Shown one piece after another: positions 48,384 to 56,834 of a stretch of DNA of 64,000 bases. The position numbers and the translations under genes are program-made. The stretch is from NCBI GenBank assembly GCA_963798855.1, contig CAWCUU010000001.1:1550001-1614000 (forward strand), in the 5' to 3' direction. Each line of letters starts with the position of its first letter. Position 1 is the first letter of the stretch. The notes below the pieces were generated by a model. It had not been told where the DNA came from. It ran no database searches and worked only from the letters and a program-made list of their open reading frames with translations. This DNA is from CAWCUU01 sp963798855 (lineage in GTDB: Bacteria; Gemmatimonadota; Gemmatimonadetes; Longimicrobiales; RSA9).

Positions 48384-49619
48384 ATGCGGAACATCCTAGC
48401 GCGAGCCGCGTCACGGCTCGCACCCGGCGGCCTCGTGCTGCTGGGCGTCGCGGCGTGGATCCATCTCGATCCGCACGCTCAGAAGCTCGCGGGTATCGCC
48501 GGCGGCTGGACGTACGCTGCCGCGACGCTCGCGCTGCTACTGGGCTGGCGCTTCCAGCGCAGCCGCATCGCCGCCATCGCCATCGCGCTGCTGATGGCGC
48601 AGGCGCTCGCGTCGGAGCCATGGGCGCGTGGGATCCTCTTCCAGGTCCTGTCGGTCTCGCTGCCCTTGACGTTCGCCGCGATCTCCATCTGCCCGGATCG
48701 CCCGCTGTTCTCCGTCTCCGGGGCCACGCAGCATCTCGCGGTGCTGCTGCAGCCCTTCGGACTCTGGCTGGTCGCGCGCGCGCGTCCCGGGATGCTGGAG
48801 CGCCTCCTCCTCGAGCCATCGGCGACGTTCGGCGGCCCGCTCGGGCTCCCCGCCGTCCTAGCCGCGCTCATCGGGGTCGCCGTCGTCGCCAGCGTGGCCG
48901 CTGTCCGGCCCCGGGAGGTCAACCTCGGGCTGTTCTGGGCCCTCGGCGCCGTGATCGTGGCGTTGAACATGGAGCCCGCTTCCGCCGCGTTCGGCCTCTA
49001 CCTCGCGACCGCGGGGCTGATTCTCGCGCTCTCGATCATCGAGCACTCGCACGCGCTGACCTATCTGGACGACGTGACCGGGCTGCCGACTCGGCGGCCG
49101 CTGTATCGCGCCATCACCGCGGCCACCGCGCCCTATACCTTCGCGCTCGTCCGCGTCGCCGGCTACCACGCGATGCGCGCGGAGCACGGACCAAACGTCG
49201 CCGAGCAGGTGCTGCGCATGGTCTCGGCGAGGCTGCGTCAGCTCGGCCGCGACGCCTCCGTCTTCCGCTGCGGCGCCGCGGACTTCGCCGTGCTGATCGC
49301 CGCCCCGCGGGAGGGCACGGCCAATCCGGTCAGTCCCGCGGCCCGCGTCGCGATGCTGCCGGAGCGGATCGCGGCACAACGCTTCGTCGTCCGGGCTCGG
49401 AATCGGCCGCGCCACAAGCCGACCGAGCCGCCACCGGCCCCGCGTAAAGGGTGGGTCAGCTTCCACGTCGGCGTCCGCCTGGGGATCGTCGAAATCGGCG
49501 AGCGGATGTCCCGAACGGAGGTGCTGCGTGCGGCGTACGAATCGCTGCGCGATTCTCGGCGCCTCTCGATCGCGGAGATCCGGCCGTGGCGACAGCCGCC
49601 CGTGGCGAATGGAATCTGA
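48384..49619 (+). CDS. Membrane protein with degenerate GGDEF domain (paralogue 1)
   Basis: The 411-residue protein has about six or seven membrane helices (residues 10-225), then a GGDEF-like domain that opens LDDVTGLPTRRPLYRA (about 228). At about 294 the active-site GGDEF is replaced by GAADF (in FRCGAADFAVLI), so cyclic-di-GMP synthesis is unlikely. A basic Pro-rich insert (RNRPRHKPTEPPPAP) precedes the last strand. It may be a sensor or scaffold. There is no Shine-Dalgarno. Confidence 0.75.
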   Translation: MRNILARAASRLAPGGLVLLGVAAWIHLDPHAQKLAGIAGGWTYAAATLALLLGWRFQRSRIAAIAIALLMAQALASEPWARGILFQVLSVSLPLTFAAISICPDRPLFSVSGATQHLAVLLQPFGLWLVARARPGMLERLLLEPSATFGGPLGLPAVLAALIGVAVVASVAAVRPREVNLGLFWALGAVIVALNMEPASAAFGLYLATAGLILALSIIEHSHALTYLDDVTGLPTRRPLYRAITAATAPYTFALVRVAGYHAMRAEHGPNVAEQVLRMVSARLRQLGRDASVFRCGAADFAVLIAAPREGTANPVSPAARVAMLPERIAAQRFVVRARNRPRHKPTEPPPAPRKGWVSFHVGVRLGIVEIGERMSRTEVLRAAYESLRDSRRLSIAEIRPWRQPPVANGI

Positions 49620-49768
49620 GCCGGCGCCACTCCTCGTCGCGCCGGTCAGCGCATCACGGTCGGCTGTCGCGCGCGCCTGCGGCCGCGGGCCGCAGCGGAA
49701 GCGGTCCGGGTAGCGCCTGCCAGGGGGCCATAAACATTCTGGCGGAGCCCCGCTCGACTTCGAGCCGC

Positions 49769-49797
49769 TTGCACGAGCAGCCGTTCGTGGGTAAATA
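49769..49797 (+). promoter_or_regulatory. Promoter of the second degenerate-GGDEF gene
   Basis: TTGCAC (49769-49774) and TAAATA (49792-49797), 17 bp apart, with a leader nearly identical to that of the first copy. The duplication therefore included the regulatory region. Confidence 0.55.
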
Positions 49798-49836
49798 GGA
49801 CATGCCCGCAGTTTCACTTCCGGAGTATCCGACACC

Positions 49837-51063
49837 ATGAGGAAAATCATCGTTCGAGCCGCCGGACGGCTCGCGCCCGGTGGGGTCATGCTCATGGGCG
49901 TCGCGGCGTGGCTCTACCTCGACCCGAGAGCGCCCGGCCTGGAGGGGATCACCGCCACGTGGACGTACGGTGTGGCCGGGGTCGCCCTGCTGCTGGGCTG
50001 GTACTATCAACGCAGCCGTGTCGCCGCCGCCGCCCTCGCGGTCGTGGTCGCGCAGGCGGTGGGGACGGCACCCTGGGGGCAGGGCGTTCTGTTCCAGGTT
50101 CTGGCCATCTCGCTGCCGCTGACGTTCGCCATGATCGCTCTCTTCCCGGAGCGACCGCTGGGATCGGTTACCGGTCTGGCCCAGCAGGCGGCGGTTCTGT
50201 TGCAGCCGGTCGCGTTATGGCTGTTCGCGGTCACCTGGCCGGGAGCGCTCGAGCGGTTGCTCAGCTCGCCGTTGGCGACATCGCAGCCGCTCTACGCCGT
50301 ACCGCTTCCCCTGCCCGCCGCCGTGGCGACGCTCATCAGCGTCGTGGTCGTCGCCAGCGTGGCGGCGGTCCGGCCGCGGGAGGTGGAGCTCGGGCTGTTC
50401 TGGGCGCTTGGGGCCGTGATCGTCGCGCTGAGACTTGGTGGCGGCTCCGCCGCGTCGGGAGCCTACTTCGCGGCTGCCGGCGCGATCATGGCGCTGTCGG
50501 TCGTCGAGCACACCTACGCGTTGGCCTTCCGCGACGACGTCACCGGCCTGCCGACCCGGCAGCCGCTGTTTCGAGCGATGAAGGCGGCCATGCCGCTCTA
50601 CTCGCTGGCTCTGATCCGGGTGGAGGGGTTCCACGGGATCCGGTCGCAGTTCGGACCCCAGGTCTCGGAGCAGGTGCTGCGGATGGTCGCGTCGCGCCTG
50701 CGTCAGGTCGGGCGTGACGTTTCCGTGTTTCGCTGCGGCGCCGCGGAGTTCGCAGTGCTGCTCGGCGCCACGCCGGCACGGGATGCCCTGGGCCGACTGG
50801 GGACGCTGCCCGACAACATCGCGGCGAAGGCGTTCATCGTGCGGGCGAAGAATCGGCCCAAGCACAAGCCCGAGCAGGCGCCTCCGGCCCCGCGCAGCGG
50901 GTGGGTGTCGTTCCACGTGAGCGCTCGCCTCGGCATCGCCGAAGCGCGTGAGGGGATGACGCGCGAGCAGATCCTAGGCGCGGCGTACGAGTCACTGCGC
51001 GAGGCGCGGCGGGCTCCGCCGGCGGAAGTCGGCGTGCGGTCACCGCTCCCGATTCGAATCTGA
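49837..51063 (+). CDS. Membrane protein with degenerate GGDEF domain (paralogue 2)
   Basis: The 408-residue protein parallels paralogue 1 throughout: N-terminal membrane helices (10-228), DDVTGLPTRQPLFRA (about 232), FRCGAAEFAVLL (about 297) in place of GGDEF, and the RNRPKHKPEQAPPAP insert. Two Ala residues again replace the second Gly and the metal-binding Asp. Divergence is moderate, so the duplication is not recent, but both copies are kept intact. Confidence 0.75.
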   Translation: MRKIIVRAAGRLAPGGVMLMGVAAWLYLDPRAPGLEGITATWTYGVAGVALLLGWYYQRSRVAAAALAVVVAQAVGTAPWGQGVLFQVLAISLPLTFAMIALFPERPLGSVTGLAQQAAVLLQPVALWLFAVTWPGALERLLSSPLATSQPLYAVPLPLPAAVATLISVVVVASVAAVRPREVELGLFWALGAVIVALRLGGGSAASGAYFAAAGAIMALSVVEHTYALAFRDDVTGLPTRQPLFRAMKAAMPLYSLALIRVEGFHGIRSQFGPQVSEQVLRMVASRLRQVGRDVSVFRCGAAEFAVLLGATPARDALGRLGTLPDNIAAKAFIVRAKNRPKHKPEQAPPAPRSGWVSFHVSARLGIAEAREGMTREQILGAAYESLREARRAPPAEVGVRSPLPIRI

Positions 51064-51093
51064 CCGACAGCGGGCTCGACCGCGGAGGTAGGA

Positions 51094-51804
51094 TCAGCCG
51101 CGGTCGAGCCTGCGGCGGCGGGCGGCCAGCCGTCGCTCCTGCTGCTCCAATCGGCGCTGGGCCCGGCGGCGATGGCTGTCCTCATCGTCATCCGGCTCCC
51201 CCCGTTCACGCACGCGGACCGACACGCCGCCCATGATCGCGACTCCGTCCACGCGCAGAATGGGCGCGTCGGGCGGCGGATCGGAGCCCTCGTCGTCCAG
51301 GTCGAACCCACCGAGAAGCGCGATTCCATCCACCTCGACGCGTACATCGGGCGGCACGATGACGTCGACGCCGCCCCAGAACGCGAACGCGCTCACCACC
51401 GTCTCCCCCGGTGGCAGGATCGCGTCGCGGAAGTCGAGATGGACGCCGCCCATGATCGCGGAGGCGAGCAGGTGTTCCGGAGGCTGCCACTGCCCCCGGC
51501 GCCGGGAGCCGCCCCAGAACGCGAACGCGATGCCGCGACTGCGACGGGGCTTGAGGGGGACCGGAGCTCGCGAGCCCTTCGCGCCGGCCTCGGGCGCAGC
51601 GCCGGCGGCGGGCGCCGGCAGGTCCGCGATGAGGCGCTCGAGGTCCGCCGGTCGCACGGCCCGGTGTACCAGGTCCAGCCGCTCCTCCAGCTCCGTGTCC
51701 GTCAGCACATCCTCGGCGAACGCCGTGCACAGACGCTCGATCGTCTGTTCGCGTTGCCGATTCAGGGCCGCGAGACTGACGGGACGCTGCTCGTCCATGG
51801 CCAT
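51094..51804 (-). CDS. DUF1707 / LiaF-like cell-envelope-stress protein
   Basis: The 236-residue protein has an N-terminal SHOCT-like DUF1707 helix pair (ERLCTAFAEDVLTDTELEER and LVHRAVRPADLERLIADL) and a beta-helical LiaF-like domain with repeated SAIMGGVHLDFRD, AFWGGVDVIVPPDVRVEVDG and GVAIMGGVSVRVRE. No membrane helix is seen. The tail is highly basic (Arg-rich). Envelope-stress sensing is inferred from the family. Confidence 0.75.
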   Translation of the reverse strand: MAMDEQRPVSLAALNRQREQTIERLCTAFAEDVLTDTELEERLDLVHRAVRPADLERLIADLPAPAAGAAPEAGAKGSRAPVPLKPRRSRGIAFAFWGGSRRRGQWQPPEHLLASAIMGGVHLDFRDAILPPGETVVSAFAFWGGVDVIVPPDVRVEVDGIALLGGFDLDDEGSDPPPDAPILRVDGVAIMGGVSVRVRERGEPDDDEDSHRRRAQRRLEQQERRLAARRRRLDRG

Positions 51805-51907
51805 CCCGATCCGTCGAGCGCGGCTCGCCCGCGCCGGCGGGGTCGCACGGCGCGACCCATCCCAAGACTAAACCCGGATGCGTGGCCCATGCCAGATGGG
51901 GGAGCGC

Positions 51908-51966
51908 CTACGCCGCCCGCGGCCGACGCCTCAGGCCCCGCTCGAACCGCAGATACAGCGCCGGGT
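51908..51966 (-). pseudogene. Truncated 3' tail of an RND permease paralogue
   Basis: On the minus strand this stretch reads PALYLRFERGLRRRPRAA then TAG, against TPALYLLFERGLRRRPQAA-stop at the end of the neighbouring RND gene (52314-52372). Nucleotide similarity is high. The match stops where palindromic element A begins, so it looks like the remnant of a third RND gene cut at the element. Confidence 0.7.
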
Positions 51967-51972
51967 GGCGGG

Positions 51973-52208
51973 AACCCGTGTGAGTGTGCCTGTGCGTGTG
52001 CGGCAGTTCGTGCCCGTCCGTTCGCCCTTACACGCTTGCCTGACCCGCTTGCGTGCCCGCGTGCGAAGAAAGTCGGGAAAGCCCGGCCACGCACGGGGGA
52101 TGCGCAAGGGCAAGGGGGGTACGCAAGCGCAGGGGTACGCAAGCGCAAGCGGGTCACGGGAACAGCCGCACGCGGGCGGCGCACAGGCACACGCACCCGC
52201 ACAGGGGT
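51973..52208. repeat. Imperfectly palindromic element, copy A (about 236 bp)
   Basis: The stretch opens GTGTGAGTGTGCCTGTGCG and closes with the reverse complement of a similar GTGCGTGTGCCTGTGCG, with GC-rich inner arms. It is clearly homologous to copy B at 55504-55710; A has an extra segment with a direct repeat of TACGCAAGCGCA. It has no convincing ORF. It lies between the RND tail remnant and the 3' end of the intact-length RND gene. Confidence 0.85.
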
Positions 52209-52313
52209 TTCGACTGGGCGGCCTCGGAGACCGCGCAGCGGGCTGCCCGTCGCGCGGACGGGTCCGGGAGGGGGAAGCGCCGCGCCGCCGACGACCCCCC
52301 AGCCGCCAGCAGC

Positions 52314-55300
52314 TCAGGCCGCCTGCGGCCGACGCCTCAGGCCTCGCTCGAACAGCAGGTACAGCGCCGGCGTCACGGTGAGCACGAGCAGCGTCGAGCT
52401 CGACAGCCCGCCGATCAGCGCGTAGGCCAGCGCGTTCCAGATGTTGGAGTCGGCGCTCTCGCTGAACAGCACGAGCGGCAGCAGCCCGAAGATCGTCGTC
52501 GCGGTGGTCATCAGGATCGGGCGCACGCGCTCGAGCGTGCCGCGCAGGATCGCCGGCTCGAGAGCGACGCCTTCCCTGCGCCGCAGGCCGTTGATGTGGT
52601 CGAGCAGCAGGATCGCGTTGTTCACGACGACGCCGCCCATCATGATCACGCCAATGTACGCCTCGCGGGTGAACGCGGCGCCGGTGTAGAAGAAGACCAG
52701 GAATACGCCGACGAGCGCCATCGGCACGGCGAGCAGCACGCACAGCGGCTGGCGCAGCGACTCGAACAGCGCGGCCGTGACCATGAAGATGAGCGCGAGC
52801 GCGACGGCGAGCACGCCGTAGATCTGCCCCTTCTCCTCGTCCGACCACGTCCACCCCTGGTCCTTCTCGATCGAGTAGCCGGGCGGCAGCTCGGTCGCCG
52901 CGACGACGGCGTCGCGCACGCGGTCGCCGAGCTTCGACGGCCCGCGGAACTCGTAGGCGACGACCCGCTCGTACTGCTGGTCCTCGCGCACGATCCGGTT
53001 CATGACCGGCTTCTCCTCCACCGTGGCGACGTCGCCGAAGCGGACCGACGGTCCGTCGGGCCGGCCGATCGCCAGCTCCTCCAGCGCGTGCAGGTCCAGT
53101 GTCTCGGCGCCGGCGAAGCGGATCGCGTAATCCACCTCGTCGCCCGCCAGTCGGCCCGGCAACCGGAAGCCGGAGCCGGCGAGCGCGGTGCGGATGTAGG
53201 CGATGGCATCGCGCACCGTCAGCCCGTACGAGCCGAGTCGGCGGCGGTTCAGCTTCACCACCAGCTCCGTCGCGGGGTCGTGGTCGAAGAAGCGCCCGCT
53301 CGAGTTCGTGTCGACGTCGCGGATGCGCGAGAAGCGCTGCAGCCGTCGCCCGAGGTCCTCCGCGATGTCGCGCACGCGTTCGTAGTTGTAGCCGAGCACC
53401 TTGATCGAGTAGTTCGGGGGCGATGCGCCGCCGCCGTAGAAGCTCGGGCCGTAGCCGTAGACGCGGACGTCCGCGCCGCCGAACAGATGGCTGTAGGCGA
53501 CGAGCTGCTCCTTGATCGCGACCGGGACCGGCGTGGTCTCGATCGCCTTCGGAAACGTCACCCGGATGTTGGACGCGACGGGCGCGACGCGGCTCACGAA
53601 GCGCTCGACCTCCGGCATCTCCTTCAGCCGCTGCTCGAAGTGGCGCGTCAGCTCGTCCGTCCGCTCCAGCTCCTCGCCGCGCGGCTGCCTGATGTCGATC
53701 GAGATGTAGGTGTCGTCCATCCCCCAGCGCCCCCATACGATCCCCCGCGTCACGTACTTGTCGAAGAGACGGTACGAGCCCGCCAGGCACAGCGACGCGG
53801 CGGCGATGGTGAGCCACGGGTGGCGGAGGGTGGTGCCGATGAGCATCTCGTAGAAGCGGACGTAGAGGGGGGGCTTCCGGATTTTGGGCGTGGGCGTGGG
53901 CGGGGGCGAGGGCGAGGGAACTGCGTCGGGCGAGGGCGAGGGAACTGCGCGGGGCGAGGCCGAGGGCGGGCTCGCGTCCTCCGGGCGCAGGCCGGCCAGC
54001 AGCCTCGCCCCGACAGCGGGGATGAAGCTGAACGCGACCAGCAGACTGGCCAGGAGCGCGAAGCCGACGACGATCGCGAGCGGGACGTAATACGCGCGCA
54101 GCTCGCCCTGCAGGTAGACGAACGGCAGCAGCACGACGACGGTCGTCAGGGTGGCGGCGAGCACGGGCAGCACGACTTCGCGGGCGCCCTCCTCGGCGGC
54201 GCGCTCGGCGCTCTCGCCGCGACGACGTCGCCGGTAAATGTTCTCGAGCACGACGATGGCGTTGTCGACGATCAGGCCGAAGCCCATGGCGAGCCCCATC
54301 AGCGTCAGCACGTTCAGGGTCAGGCCGCCGAAGTAGACCAGGTTGAGCGTGATCAGGATCGAGAGGGCGATGGTCGCGAAGACGATCGCGCTCGAGCGCA
54401 GCGAGCCGAGGAAGAGGAGTAGCACCAGGAACACCGCCGCCGCGGAGACCAGGGCGCGGAAGCGCAGATCGGAGAGCTGCGCGCGGATCGTCTTGCTCTG
54501 GTCGTCGTCGAGGATCAGACGGACGCGCGGCGGGTGCGCGTCGGCGAGCGACGCCAGTCGAGCCTTCACGGCGTCCGCGACGCGCACCGCGTTGCCACCG
54601 ACCGCCTTCAGTACGGTGAAGGAAACCGCGGGATCGCCGTTGATGCGGTAGTAGCCGGTCGGCTCCTCGTAGCTGTCGTGGACGCGGGCGACGTCGCCTA
54701 TGCGGATCACCTGCCCGCCCTTCTCGAGCACGGGCAGCCGCAGCACGTCGGCGACGGACTCCGCACGGTCGCGGATCGACAGCGTGCGGCGCTCCCCGGC
54801 CGGTCCCTGCACCGCCCCCGCCTCGCCGACCAGCTCCAGGTCGCGGAGCCGCTGGAAGACGGCGCCCGGACCGAGGCCCACCGCCAGGAGCCTGTCCTCG
54901 TCGAGCTCGATCTCGATGATCGCGGTCGCGGCCACCGTTCACGCTCACCGCCGCGACGCCGGGGACCTGCCGGAGCTCCGGCGCGATGACGTCCTCGACG
55001 TGCGCGCGCAGTGCCTCGAGCGTGTACGGCCCCGTCACCGTATAGGATAGGAACGGACGGCTCTGCTCCTTGAACTCGTCCGGGACGTACGGCTGCACGA
55101 ACGGTCCGCGCACGCCGTCGGGCAGGTCCGGCTCGAGCGCGGCGAGCCGCTCGGACAGCTCCAGGCGTGCGAACTCCATATCCGTGTCGCGCGAGAACTC
55201 GACCGTCACGGTCGCCGTCCCCGTCCCGTTCTGCTCCTCGGACGTCGACTGCACGTTCTCGACGCCGCGGACCTGCTCGACGGCCTCCTCGAGCGGCGAG

Positions 55301-55485
55301 GTGAGCAGCGCCTCCGTGGTCTCGGGCGACGCGCCGCGCCAGGAGGCGGTGACGGTCAGCTTCGGCAGCTCGGTGTCGGGAAGCAGCTCGAGCGGGATGT
55401 TGCGCCACGCCGCGACACCGAGCAGCGCCACGGCCATATAGGCCATCGAGACGGCGACCGGGCGGCGGACGGCGGTGCGGATCAT
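52314..55485 (-). pseudogene. HAE1-type RND efflux permease, one apparent frameshift
   Basis: This is a proton-driven inner-membrane pump of about 1056 residues. It opens MIRTAVRRPVAVSMAYMAVA and has the helix-4 motif GFGLIVDNAIVVLENIYRR (Asp-Asn where AcrB has Asp-Asp) and MMGGVVVNNAILLLDHINGL. The frame breaks near 54935, after VPGVAAVSVNGG; reading resumes at AATAIIEIELDEDRLL, and removing one base in GGTGGCC restores it. A Pro/Ser-rich repetitive insert lies at about 53887-53965. It ends the minus-strand HlyD-TolC-RND-RND run. Confidence 0.82.
53887..53965. repeat. Low-complexity repeat inside the RND gene
   Basis: Units resembling GGCGAGGGCGAGGGAACTGC recur, encoding a Pro/Ser/Ala-rich stretch (SPRAVPSPSPDAVPSPSPPP) within the cytoplasmic loop region of the RND protein. 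No counterpart is expected in the family; it is probably a slippage-grown insert. Confidence 0.8.
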
Positions 55486-55503
55486 GAGGAGCGGTGGGTC
55501 GAT

Positions 55504-55710
55504 GGGACCCGTGTGCGTGTGCCTGTGCGTGTGCGGAGGTTCGTGCCCGTCCGTTCACCCGTACACGCGTGCGCGACCCGCTTGCGTGCACGCGTGCGAA
55601 TACCGCCGAAACGGACCGGGCACGCACGCGGGTCCCGCAAGCGCAAGGGGGTCACGGGAACAGACGCACGCGGGCAGCGCACAGGCACACGCACACGCAC
55701 AGGGGTTCGG
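55504..55710. repeat. Imperfectly palindromic element, copy B (about 207 bp)
   Basis: The copy opens GTGTGCGTGTGCCTGTGCG at 55511 and ends with an inverted, near-identical arm at about 55680-55703. The inner sequence is homologous to copy A over almost its whole length. It lies directly before the start of the RND gene, so copies A and B bracket that gene. No transposase is present. Confidence 0.85.
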
Positions 55711-56051
55711 CGTGCGACGGCCAGAGTCGAGCTCATGACATCGATCATGCAACCTCCACCCCGAATCTGTCCCTTGCGCTTCATTCGCGTAGTGAGCACG
55801 GTGGAATGATCCCACTCGCTGGAATGTCTTCGCGCCGGGTGGCGAGTGGATGGGCTATCTTCAGCTCTCTGCGAAATCCACTCACCCGAAATGACTCGGG
55901 ATAGCGACGACAGGCGCCTGGGGACCGACACAGGATCGACTGCCGGCAATGGCCTCCCCGCCGGCGGAGCGCTTACTTTGCACGGTCGACCCTGGCGATG
56001 CCGGCGCTGCGGCCGCGCCAGTGGAGGTGACCGGCGAGGGGAGACCCCGAC
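55711..56051. other. Intergenic region upstream of the HEPN gene
   Basis: Contains short inverted repeats CCACTCGC (55813-55820) / GCGAGTGG (55843-55850) and GAGTGGAT (55845-55852) / ATCCACTC (55877-55884), and a GGGGAG ribosome site before the HEPN gene. A regulatory role is possible. No ORF is convincing. Confidence 0.4.
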
Positions 56052-56438
56052 ATGAACCGCTGGAACGACTGGTTCCGCCAGAGCGAACGTGATCTGGATC
56101 AGGCGTTGGATGCGCGCCGGGCGGACCGCCACGAGTGGGCGTGCTTCGCCGCGCACCAGGCGGCCGAGAAGGCAGTGAAGTCGCTTCACCTCCACCGCGG
56201 ACAGGAGGCGTGGGGCCACGCCGTTGCGCGACTTCTGGACGAGCTGCCGCCGTCCATCGCCGTGCCGCCGCTGCTGATCGAGCAGGCGCGCGGGCTCGAT
56301 GCGTTCTACATCCCCACGCGCTACCCCAACGGACACCCGGAGGGCGCCCCGTTCGAGCATTACGGACCCCTCCAGAGCGAGCAGGCCATCGACCATGCCC
56401 GTGCGATCGTCGAGTTCGTCCGTTCTGAGGTGGCCTGA
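56052..56438 (+). CDS. HEPN-domain protein, candidate toxin
   Basis: The 128-residue all-helical protein has HEPN features: WFRQSERDLDQALDARRADR, CFAAHQAAEKAVKSLHLHRG and FYIPTRYPNGHPEGAPFEHY. RYPNGH at about 90-95 gives the R-x4-H ribonuclease motif, but there is no Tyr two residues later as in HepT. HEPN next to an MNT gene is a typical type II or type VII toxin-antitoxin-like pair. It lies on the opposite strand to the flanking RND genes. Confidence 0.82.
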   Translation: MNRWNDWFRQSERDLDQALDARRADRHEWACFAAHQAAEKAVKSLHLHRGQEAWGHAVARLLDELPPSIAVPPLLIEQARGLDAFYIPTRYPNGHPEGAPFEHYGPLQSEQAIDHARAIVEFVRSEVA

Positions 56439-56781
56439 CGCGGCTTCCGTGCGGAACGCGCTGCGCTCCTGGAGCCGGCGCGCCGCTTCGGCGCACCCGG
56501 AGCTGCTCGCGGTCGGCCTGTTCGGCTCCTACGCCCGCGGCGACTGGGGCGTCGGCAGTGACGCGGACGTCGTGCTGCTCGTGCGCTGGGCCAAACGCCC
56601 GTTCGTCGAACGCGGCCGCGACTGGGACCTCTCCTCGCTCCCGGTCGCGGCGGATGTGCTGGTCTACGAACCGGGGGAGTGGGAGGAGCTGATCAGCGCA
56701 CACGCCCGGTTCTCCGTGACCCTGCGGACCGAGATGATCTGGCTCTGGCGACGCGGGCCGGATGCGCCTGCCGCCTCGTGA
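56395..56781 (+). CDS. MNT-type nucleotidyltransferase, candidate antitoxin
   Basis: The protein has the minimal nucleotidyltransferase motif GSYARGDWGVGSDAD, which matches GS-x10-D-x-D, followed by VVLLVRWAKRPF. MNT antitoxins can AMPylate the partner HEPN toxin. The start is uncertain: ATG 56395 is given, but GTG 56401, CTG 56425 and GTG 56449 are possible, and the shorter forms fit the usual 100-120-residue length. It overlaps the HEPN gene in most of these cases. Confidence 0.75.
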   Translation: MPVRSSSSSVLRWPDAASVRNALRSWSRRAASAHPELLAVGLFGSYARGDWGVGSDADVVLLVRWAKRPFVERGRDWDLSSLPVAADVLVYEPGEWEELISAHARFSVTLRTEMIWLWRRGPDAPAAS

Positions 56782-56834
56782 AAGGCAGCCGGTATCTGCT
56801 GCTTCGAAATGCTGCAGCACCGACCCTGCCGGCA

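Noticed and set aside
52053..54422. A 789-codon plus-strand frame opposite the RND permease
   Set aside because: It is antisense to a gene with clear RND motifs and has an Arg/Gly/His-rich, non-homologous composition.
51973..55710. Copies A and B as insertion sequences
   Set aside because: There is no transposase gene, no convincing ORF and no clear target duplication; they are reported as palindromic elements instead.
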